From assembly GCF_035582795.1 (NCBI RefSeq), contig NC_134370.1, positions 37,435,501 through 37,499,500 on the forward strand: a stretch of 64,000 nt of DNA. Reading direction: 5' to 3'. Of the stretch, positions 40,401 through 52,400 are shown piece by piece. The notes under the pieces are model-generated. The model saw nothing but the letters and a program-made list of their open reading frames with translations, had not been told where the DNA came from and made no database searches. The position numbers were made by a program, and so were the translations under genes. This DNA comes from Mycteria americana (taxonomy: Eukaryota > Chordata > Aves > Ciconiiformes > Ciconiidae). Every line of letters starts with the position of its first letter. Position 1 is the stretch's first letter.

Positions 40401-43400
40401 CATTATAAGAAATTACCCTGCCAGTGTTGCATAAAGAGTTGCCTAAGTATTAATTACAAAAATAGAACTAAAGCATTTCTATTTTCACAAGAAAAATTTA
40501 GCATACATATGGAGCATACGGTATTGCTAACAACTTCCCTAAAAATTTCTCAAAGAAAACGTATTTTCTTTACTATGCTTTAGCAGCATTGTTACAGAAA
40601 TATTGATGCATTGATTACTCCATTAAAAAACCCTTTTTATTACAAGCAGTTAGAGAAAAGGCGATTCAAGTTAATTAAAGGCAGCGTCTAAGCTCAGCAA
40701 AAGCTTAGACTCTTCTCAAGCGTAATCTTTTCTAGAAGTGCTGTGTAATTCTAGAAAAGAATACTTACTTGTCGAAGTTGTGATTCTTCTCGAAGCTGTC
40801 TACGTGCTTCATTGTACATTTCATCTAAACCCTGCCTGGAGTGTTTGTATGTCTGAAGTTCTGCTTCAACATCCACTTTAGTTGCCTACAAAGACACAGA
40901 GAATCTATCTATCTATCTATCTTCATCACAAGTTTAGCAGTTATTAGCAGTTAATAGCATAAATTTAACACTTGTGGGGAAAAACAAAAAAGCTTAAAAA
41001 TACATTCTCCAAGCACAGTACAAACAGGGAAAGAGCTCTTTCTGCTATGTGGTCATCAGTTTTGTAATGAGAATTGAGTAAATCTAGCAAAATAAACATC
41101 TGTACTGCAGTACAGTCCTCCTTCAGTAAGTCACTCTAATACACAACTGTTTCAGTACTGAGCAATCCAAACATCTGCTTAACCTGTGCTTTTACCAATT
41201 ATCCTGTAAAACACATACAGGAAGTTACATAAGGAGCTACAAATCACAGCTTAAAAAAAAAAGTTCAGCACTTGTATACACAATTACTCCAAATGACGTT
41301 TCATATAACGAGACAGGTCAGAACAGACCATTTGCCAACTAAAACACGCACTACTTTGACAAAGTTTTCAGAAAATATTGCCTTAAATGCTCTTAGATAT
41401 AGCTTACAGTTTAAAGAAAAAAGGAAGAAGGGAAGAAAAATAGAAAGAATACAAGGAAAAATGCTACAAAATTTGCATATGGTTATAAAACAACCTAGTG
41501 TCCTATAATTTCGATATATTTATGCCATTATAAAGCTTCCCAGATCTAATACGTCCTTCCCCTAATAAAAGTTGTTTTAGATCTGGCCCAGCTACTGCTC
41601 ACTTCAAGTTGCAATGTAAGAACATTCAAATGACAATGAACCACACAATGTTACTATGTTAAATACAGTAAAACTAACATACCTCTAGATGATGCTGTGT
41701 TTTCATTAAAATAAGGGTATTTTCACTCCTTAATTGATGGTTTTCTTCCTGAAGTTTAATTATATTGTTTTTGGCTATTGCTAACTGGAAAAAAAAGAAA
41801 AAAAGAAAAGAAAATAAAAAAAGGAAAAGCAGTGTGACCACTTTTGTGAATGGAAATAAAGAAAAAATGTTCTGATGAATGCAAGACCAAGACATTCTCT
41901 GCTCTGTTCTCGCAGTCTACCAAACAGAGGTTTAATTCTTTTTAAAGAAAACATAAAGCTCCTGGTTTTAGTAACAAGTCACTTTAATTACACAACAGCA
42001 TGCATACTCAAAATATTTCATTATTTCAAGTATGGTAAAGAATACGCTTTCTTTTCATTGCTTCATTATGACTTAAAGACCCTCAATTCCCTTTCCTCAT
42101 CCTAAATTTTTTCTTCCCATTTGGATTCAAATATATCCAGTTTTGTTCTTTTTTGGACATCTTAATATATCATATGGAGCAATTTACATAAGAAAACTTC
42201 TCCCAGATGAAAAGAAAACATATTTACAAAAGAGAAAAAATTATAGCTGGCCCCTACAGTATATACCTTAATGTCAGAATTATAAGCCAGCTGATCAAAA
42301 TAGGTGGACAGCTGGGCTGAAGGCTTGTAAAGGAACCAGAATACTCTGAGAATTAACACTTTAAAAAAAAAGTTTCCCCTCTATCTGGATAGATTAACAC
42401 CCAGAGTGAGCTAGCTATCCCTTCAACAGCTGAATTTGGACATTTTAATTTTCCATTTCATTAACTATTTCTCAAGCAGCTCAATTAAAAAAAAAAGTGT
42501 GCTTTCTCTTATAAAGCTAAATATATTAGAATCTAGTCAAGCATCAAAGATAACCAAAAATATAGGGTATAAATACAAAACCAGAGCTAGACAAGTCTAA
42601 AAACTGTATATAAGCACATGGTAAATAAGCAAGAAACAATGCTTTGGCTAAAGCTGAGAACAGTAACAAAAACTGCATGCTGAACTACTTTCTGTCTCTG
42701 TAGTAACTGGTGTCATCCATTATGGACTAGTCATCTGCACAAAATCAGACTGACAGCTAGCATTAAGAAAGGCTTCTCTTCTGGTTTTGTCCAAAGTGGG
42801 AAATTGCGATTGTCATGGTTTAACTCGGCAGGCAGCTAAACACCACACAGCCGTTCGCTCACTCCCCTCCAGTGGGATGGGGGAGAGAATCAGAAAAAAA
42901 AAGGTAAAACGCATAGGTTGAGATAAAGACAATTTAATAGGCCAGAAAAGAAAGGGAATATAATAATAATAATGATGATAAAAGAACATACAAAACAAGT
43001 GGTGCACAATGCAACTGCTCACCACCCGCTGACCGATGACCAGTTCCTGAGCAGCAGACTCCCGGCCAGCTTCTCCCCTAGTTTATATGCTGAGCATGAC
43101 GTCACATGGTATGGAATATCCCTTTGGTCAGTTGGGGTCAGCTGTCTCAGCTGTATCCCCTCCCAACTTCTTGTGCACCCCCAGCCTACTCGCTGGTGGG
43201 GTGGGGTGAGAGGTAGAAAAGGCCTTGACTTAGTGTAAACACTGCTCAGCAAGAACTAAAATATCAGTGTGTTATCAACATTATTGTCATCCTAAATCCA
43301 AAACACAGCACTGTACCAGCTACTAGGAAGAAAATTAACTCTATCCCAGCCAAAACCAGAACAATGTTCTATAGAATTCATTTACTGATGCTGCATGCTA

Positions 43401-46400
43401 CCTAGGCAAGCTGACTTCAAATCCCTGCAGCTAGTAAAGGTATCTGAACATATTACACAGACCTTATGTAAATTAGAATAATTTAAGTACATTTATGAAA
43501 GTAGCTTTTGAGAGTAAATATCTATTATACATTACTAAAAAAAAAAATACCTCTTCGATCAGTTTAGTGTTCGATTTCTCTAGTGAATCAACTCTTGCAT
43601 GTAGACTGCTAACTGTGCTACTGAAAGAGAAAAAGAAAAGAAATTATTCAAAATTACACCAAAACTCATTCAACCAAGCTCAAAAGCTTCAATGTGAGGT
43701 ACAACGATTAATGGTTAAGTCCTAAAAGGTCTGCTCCCATTATTTGAGGTTTTCCTAAACATAAGAAAATTAGTCTCCTTCATTGAATGTTTAGATACTT
43801 CTTTCCAGCTTCCAATGTTATCCCTGTCACTTAAACTCCTGGCTGGGTGTGACCTTACATTTCTCCCTTTCCTTTATCCTCACAACTATATTGTACTCAA
43901 ATGTTTCATGAGTTCCCTTAAAAAAGTTTGCAATCTTCTTGCCCTGCACCCCCCCCCCCCCAATGAAAATCATTCTCCAGGTTCTCTTTCTCCAAAATCC
44001 ATTTCTTTTATAAAATTATTTGCTTCTCTGTATTTTTTGAGATTTAACCTCAGGTTACCTCTTTCTTGATGCTTCTTGACTTCGTTTGTAAGTCTCGTCA
44101 GAATTTTATTCCCTTTTATTACTCTGTGGTTTTTTTATCATATCAAACTACATCCAGGCCTTCTCCATTACCTGATTGCCCATTTCTGCCATAAGCACAT
44201 TTTTTTAGGCTGCACTTTACACACAGAAAAAAACCCTGTTCTGTAACACCATTTACTTTTCCACGTATTTCTACCATAGTGTCCTCAGAAGTTACCAGTT
44301 CATCAAGAATAGCAAGGTAGAGGAGATTAATGCATTTTATGATGTGTGGAAATGAACAGCTGACCTGAAATAAAATAGAGCTGTTGAATCACTGGTCTGC
44401 AAGGAATTCCATCCATAAACCAGTGCACAAGAACATATTCAATACACAGGGGCTCACCTGAATAATGACAGCTATCATCACAAACACACCACTATTCTTA
44501 ATTGTGATAGTTCCTTTCTCCTCTTTAACTTACTTTCATTTTGTTCATATTTGACACACACAGTTATTCTGTCCTGATGAAGGTTTCTGCTCAGGGACTG
44601 ACACAATTTCAAATCAGAATTTCTCTACCCCAACAGCAGTCATGTAGTAACTAATGATCAAGATTACCAGCATTAAAAAGGAAAAAGTATGATTACATTT
44701 CAAAAAGGGATCAAGAAGATCAGCTATACTACCGATTCTACAGCAGTTCTTTGTGGGCTTGTCAGGTTTGTTTTTTTCTTCTTTTTTTAGCTCCTCACAC
44801 TGTTTAATTTTGTACAATACTCCTCAGAGAATTACAAGCACCGTTCCTTTCTTTGTACAGTAACAAACACAGTGGTGGACTAAGTTTGTTCCATCCAGCA
44901 AAGTAAGGGGGAAAGGCTGCTTTCCTGAAAACTGTTTCTAGAGGAACCACACCCTACAATGTATAAGTAGTTTCCAGCAAGCGATGAACCTATTCAGTTT
45001 TGATCCTAGGCATTAAAGCTACAAACTAAAATATTATGAAAGGCAAAGAAACAAAAACATGTGGATTCACCCAGAACACCCAATAATACTTTTTGAAAAC
45101 TGTTAAACAGAATGGAGTTAAGATCCAGATCAAGCTTTTCATTCCTCTGAAGTTAAAAATCCTGAGGACCTCGATCAGTTTTGGCCTGCTGTTTTTCATT
45201 TCTTTGAATAATAAAGGTTCTGACTGTCAAAACCAAAAAGCATGAAAACTGAGACTTCCTGAGTCTCTCCAGAAGAGTGCATCCTTTCCAACTTCACTAC
45301 ATCCTCAGTCTAAACATGAAGAATTTGCACCCCTTTCTCTGAAGTTCTCTCTCACAAAGCTGTGGTACAAAAGGAATTAGAGGTGTCTTTCACCTGTAAG
45401 CCTGGACTGACATGCATACTTCAAAGTAATACTTACTTCAGTTGTCTGTTTAGTTCTTCAACATAATTCTTTTGGTCCAAAATTGCAGCAATCTGTACAT
45501 TTCTAAAGCAAGCACATTAGAAAGTTAGCTTTAACAAAATGATGTAGTGCACTATGTACTGAAAATATATACATATCTATCCATCATACGCAAATGTCCA
45601 TCTTAATTGTGCTTTTTAAAAAGAAAGGAAGCAACTTCATCTCACAATCATGAAGTCAGTAACTTATATGTTGTGACATCAGTGAGAGACAAAAAACCCC
45701 AATGCCCTAACTGCAAACAATTTCTCTACATGAAACATAAGAATCTTTTGAGACATACAGTCTCAAAAGAAAAAGGATGTTTATTTACTCTGCCTAACTC
45801 TGGTTCTTTGAAACACTGACTAAATCCCAACCTGAGGGCTTAAAGGTTAGCAGGTTCCTTTTCATTGCCATCTTGCAATCCTCCAATACTGTCCATCAGG
45901 TAAAGGAAGTAGGTGATGTCGCTGAGGCTTGCTTCAGAGTGCAAATATTCTTCCAGCTAATTAGTAATACAGAACAATACAGCGTGCCATTTTTCTCAAG
46001 ACAGTGAGATCAGAAGACTTAATCTTTAGGGAACTGACTTTTTTCTACAAAGAACAGGGCACCAGTCAAGAAATCATTTGTTAACATGCAAAATCTGAGG
46101 TATTTGGTGAGGACATACCTTTCTTTACCCCCAATGTCATCATCACTCTTTAAATACATAGAGAAATCGATCACGCCAACCTAGGGGAAAGCAAATGTAC
46201 ACGGTTTCATATCATACAAGTAACTGTTGTTGATATTCACCGTCTTGTATCTACGTAATTACTAAAACCTCAGTTACATCAGCTTTTTTAAGATTGGTCC
46301 AGTTTCAGCCAGAAGCTCAAAAAAACTGAACCGTAACATTTTAAACAAGATTTTTTTAAAGCGTAGTCTCACATATTTGTTAAGAATTATGTTACCTTGG

Positions 46401-49400
46401 AACAAAATTAACAATGTGCCATGTACCAAATCCCAAAGAAAAGATGACTTCTTACCTCTGACTGAGCTTAGCCAAGAATTTACAGGAAGACTTTCATTTG
46501 GGGAATTATCAGATACTACTCAACTCTATCACTGATTGAGCAGACTTGTGATAATTTGTCTGTAGTGTCTCACATGATTTCCTGTCACAGCACATCTCCC
46601 AAACTGATGTTTCCCCCATGTTTAGCTTTTCAATATTCCTTGCCAAATAATGCGACCTCTCCACACTTGCTGATTTCCAGGTGTGCCAACTCAACCGCAT
46701 TCATTTTTTTAAACCTTCTATATCTGAATCTAATTAATTTATTTTCTATTCAACTGTAATTTAATCACATATACTATAAATAACATTACCATGAGTTCTG
46801 CTTCCAACTCTATTCATGAATCTCTAACAAAAGTATTTAACCATGTTTGCTTTACCAAAACCCTTCCTTTTTGGTCTCTACCAGCCTCTTCACAAAAGTA
46901 TTTCAATTTATCTGACCTACTGCTTCCTTCTTGAGCTCCCTTTAGCTTTTGAATACAAGTAACTTGCAAAGTCTAACATTTCCTTGGTTTGTACAATGCT
47001 CTCCTATCAGTTTCCTATGATGGTCTTCTACTTGTTCTTTCCATATCTTTTCTAAAAAGTCTCTCCTCCAAAAGCTTTTTTAAAAACGTATTTTTCTTAC
47101 TAAAGCAAAATACTATTTCTATAAAAAAGTAAAATGTAATCTCTAGAAAAGTTACTTTGTTTTAATTCTCCATGTCTGCGTCCACACATTTCACCACTGA
47201 ATAGCATTCTTCTAACATACCAAAACTATGCTCCCGGATGTGACTTCCATCATCCTTCAGAAGTTTCTCTTTCTGCTCAATACAACTCGCTGCTTCTGGC
47301 TTCTCTGAGAAGGTGTCTTATTTACACTACTCTTCACAAACAGAATTACTCTAAAATCACATCTGGACAACCACTACTACCTTCTCAAATCAAGTTTTAT
47401 CTCCCCTCGTACAGCAAAGCCACCAAGTGACCTAGATAACACAGGTGTAGCTAGCAACAGATTTTGTGATTTATAATACACACATATAATTCTCAATACT
47501 AAGAAGAGCACATTGATAAGTTTTCTATAATTACAGGCCTTTCAATATTATGTCTTCTGGTATGCAAGATCAGTGCCTAAAACATTAGATAGTAACTGGA
47601 ATGAAGAATTGAAGACAAGTTAACCCTATGATTCAACAGCATACATACCCAATTAGCTATAACTTTTCTTTGCCGTAGAAATTGCTTTTTCATCAAATAT
47701 ATGCTGAAATACAGTAATAACCACTTAGAATCATAGAATCATTTAAGTTGGAAAAGACCTTTAATATCATCAAGTACAACCATTAACCTAACACTGACAA
47801 CTTAAACTATTACGATTTTTTCCACAAATAAGCTGGACAAAAACAATCAGGACTGAACACAGCCTACATTTATTTATAAATACTTGTGCATCTGCCTTTA
47901 AAAAGAATCCGTCAAGATTTTCTTGGAAAAGATCAGAGTTCAAAGTCAAAGCAGTTTGCAAAGGAGGAAGAATTCTAAGTCTTGCTTTGCAGATTGAAAG
48001 CAGTCACCCTCTTGTAAGGTCTTTTATTACACTATGCGAAGCAAGTTTTTCTTTCGGGTCCTTGAAACATTCCTATTATGCTCCAGAACAACAATAAATG
48101 AACTGAATGCGATAAACTCATCATGGAACTATACTTCTCCCGCAAAGGAAAAAGACGAGTTATGCAATTAAGATGGAAAGAATTCTGCATTGCTACTATT
48201 GCATCCATTTGATGACAAAGCATAAAACTTTACCCTTGCACTCTGACAATTATCACCATCTAAAGGTCTGACTCAACTGATACCGAGGTTAACGCAACAG
48301 CCCACACTGATCCAGAAGCTGGATCACACCCTAAACAGTCTCTAGTAAGATTTCTAACAAGTCACAACTCCATAGTAACAAAATTCACTGTACACAAAAA
48401 TCTTCTGGATTGCATGTACATTACTTTACCTGTATTGACTTACTTGTGAATCTAGGTCTTCTCCCTTCACACACAGGTTAGCATCTATCACATTTAACCC
48501 AACTAATAGCCCAACAATAACTGCTCCTTCTTCCTCCATCATTAGTGCATGATACTCATAAAATTCACTGTTAAAGAAGAAAATTGCATCTTATTGGTAC
48601 ATTCAGTATATGTACATGCAATAAATTAATAATAAGTGACATCTAAATCTGAATTGTTTCTCTTACTTTAACCTTACTCCAACATCCTTAAAGATTAACT
48701 GGGTCTGCCCATACTTTCATCTCATAAATATTTAAAAATTGAAAGTGCACGGTTTGTCTCAAAGGCTATTACAAACAAAAATACTACCTTTGGCTCCAGA
48801 AATCTGAGCCACAAGCTGCTGGAGGGCTTGGAAATCTGGGGGCAAGACTTCTTTTTTTAAAAAAAAAACCAAACCCAACAACAAAAACAAAAAAAAGGCT
48901 CTTCCCTACATACACTTGCTATTAGCTACTTTCGAATAGTATACCACAACAGATTGATGTTGGGCCACTCTGAGTCAGACAATTCCTGTGTTGTTAAGAA
49001 ACACTAGAGAATGCAAAAGAAGAATGGTAAAAAGTTTACCTTGTGTGAAAAAAGGTCTGGACTTTAATGAATACATGCTTGAAATTAAAGAAGCCAAGTA
49101 AGAGATTAAATGGCTAAGAGAAGAGAAACGGAAAGGGCTGAAATGCTAAAAAGGTTTTTAAAAGAAAAACATTCCACTAAACAGAATACCAACATTTACT
49201 TCCTCCTCCTTGCATTTTTTTAATAAAGTTTTAGACTCTATGGAATAAACTGTACTTTCAATGGAAAAGTCCATAGCTGTTGAACACCAATGTCATCCTA
49301 ACATACCAGCATTATCTAGGCATACAAGAAAAGTCTTAAAAATATGTATACGTTATAGAACTGAAATTAAGATGACAAGGTTTTTTTCCCTTTGTGCTTC

Positions 49401-52400
49401 AACTGCCCCATCTGAAAGAAGTTATAGTAGAAGAGAGCAATGCCAGTTTTAGAACTGTGAAAGGAAAGTTCAAGGCAATAGTCCTCCATGCAATCGCAGC
49501 TCAGTAGGAAACAATATATGCGGCAAGGGCGAATTCATCTCCTCTCCAGAGGTTTCTAGCCCGTAATCTGCATGGCAGAGGAATGCAGTGGGAGCCCTTC
49601 CCCATCAACCTCATCTATGAAGGAACAGTCAGGCACACTGCAGAAGGCCCACCTACATGATGGGGAAGAAATATCTCTTCACCCATCAGCTGGCCCTCAG
49701 TCTTGATGAGGCAGAGGTGTTTGGTCCCTCTACCCTTAGGACTGGAAGGAATCAGCCCACAGGCCAGAAGCTACATGTTCCTACAGTAAGGATACATTTA
49801 AAAGTAGCAAATAGAAAACAATAATTTTTTTTTTCAGGAGACTAAACCTCTAAAAATAAATTATAAACAAAATCTACTTAATTGTTTACCTGAGAAGATC
49901 TCTCTGAATGATCAAACAGCGAAGATAGTCCGCCATTTTCTTCTGCATTAGTGCTAACCGTAACCAGGCCCGGGCACGGCCCAGTGGTGTTCTGAAAAAA
50001 AGAGCATGAAGACAAACAGTCCCAAATCAACAATATATTGATTAACTCACTGTCTTAAACATCTTATCAGTCTATTGGTAGAGCAATTGGTATTTCTGAA
50101 AGGGTATTTTAAACTATTAGTTGAGCAATGCAGTCTGGGAAGCCACAATATCTAGGCTTTGACTCCAAGCTTTGGGATAATATCAGAAAAATTTTCATAA
50201 ACTCAGCTGCACTTGGGAGCAGACCCTGGAAAGAACAGGAACAGAGAAACCACAAGAGCATGACAGCAAAATTAACTGGTTTGCTCAAAGAGTGAAAACA
50301 TGCAACTTTCTACGCACTGTTGTATTTGAATGTGCTTTGTTCACACACAGGACACTGCTAGCCGCAAGGAAAGAATTTTTAAGAGTGGTGCTGTTTTCCT
50401 GTAAGCACCTTCTTCTTAACCTGACAGTGCCTGTAAAGATAATCGCGAAAGTCCTGTTTCTAGCTGAAGTAAAACACCTGCAACAATTCAGTCTCCTTTC
50501 TGCAACTTGCTTAGAAAGTCTTCAGGGGATTTGTGAGAAGAATAACCAAACGTCCATTACAACTCATCACGCAAGCTTGCCTTCCCAATCCTGTTCTCTG
50601 GGTCTACACAACACGTACTGAATTCTAGCTTTAATTCATACTTGTTTACAGTGTTTCAGTGGTACTGTAGAAAGACAATTCAAAAAGATGAAAATTTATG
50701 TAACTGGCAAACATTAATATCCAACAAATTAAACCTGGACCTTTAGATCGTCCTCTTCTAGTGCTTGCACACTTAAGAAGTGGTAAGCACATAAATGCAA
50801 AAAAAAAAAACCAACCCCAAAACCCACATGCCGTATGAGGATAGGAAGAGTGTAACACACTTGGCAAAGGGTATTATTTCATCTGGCCTGCTACAAGAAT
50901 AAATAATAATTTATATACCTATGTGCTGTAGATAAGGTCTAAAGCTATAAATAATAACCCTTATGCTGCCATATACCAATGACAATGTAACCAAACCCTT
51001 TTGGAATTTAATGTATGGCCAATTATAAAGCTAAATACAAAAGCAGAGTGTGGAGGAATGGGAGGAGATTTTAGTTCACAGCATAAATTTACATTTGAGA
51101 AGGACCCAACACACAAGAATCTGAAAAGCTGCCTAATACTTTCCTCTTCAATATGTTACCTTTTATTTTTATACAGCCTTTGCTGACTAGACTCACGTGT
51201 TTGCTGCCATTCTAGACTGCAGACTGTTTGATAAAAAACCTGTTCCATTTTGCATCATTTTCGTCCACCATTCAGAAAACCTTTCCCCCAGGAACATCAG
51301 AAAAGAACATAAAAATCCTACTTTTTTAGCTGTTTTTTGTAGAACATGGAAAGCTAGCAAGATGCACCTGTGCTCTCCCCAATATCATGTGCTAGCTGAT
51401 GAAAGGCTTGATTAATGCCAAATGAAATCATGAGACATCTGTAGATTCTCAGTCAGGTCCTGTATTTTCTTGCTGTATTTTACCAATACTACTTACTTAA
51501 GGCCAGGCAAATCTCTGACACTTGCTGCTATTTCCTCAGCTTCTGGATATAATTTCTCCACAAGTTCCAGAGGACCCCAGATGGTTTTATTGTAACTTAG
51601 AAAGGATTTTCTCACTAGGAAAAGAAAAATTAAGTAACTGAATTAATTTAAATTACTGGAGTAGCTTCCTTCAAAATAGCTGGTGTGACGAAAGGGTTAA
51701 CTGCTGAGCCTAGACTTCCAGATAACACTGGTCATTTCACCAGTATCCAAAGCCATTTTCTTAATTACTTTGCTGTGAACATAAAATTGCTGTGCTAGAA
51801 CAAAATAATATAAAAAGGATGACTAGATAAAAATATAAGCTACATACATGCAGTTGTGGTAATCCCTGGATCACTTACAACAAATGGTATACAAAAGAAA
51901 AAGTTAGCAAATGTGGAAATATGTTGTGAAGTATTAATAATGACACTATTAATTATAAAAAGTGACAATTTACATATTTTCTTCACTTCTTAAAGCAACA
52001 TAACACACTTTGATTTTATCTCATTCAAGAAAGAAAGGAAGAAAAATGGCATGTTTGGGATGAGAAATATGCAGCTAGAGCAATTACCACACCTTTAAGG
52101 CCATGTTTCAGGCAGTGCTCCATGACAACAAAGAACTGCTGCAAAGGTGGGTAGTCAGAATCCAGAGTGCGGCCAAAGCTCAAAGCCGATTCAATGAGTC
52201 CTTTGATACTCAATTTAGCCATGTTCAGTAAATTTGCTCTTTCTACAGCTGTAGGGTCCTTTACAGCTAAGACAATAAAGGGGAAAAAAAAGTTATGATT
52301 CAAGTTTTAGAAGAGACATAAAATAATAAAATGCTTCATGGCCACCTTGCAAAGAAAAACATATCTTAATCTAGATAAACTCAAAGGAATAATTTAGTAA

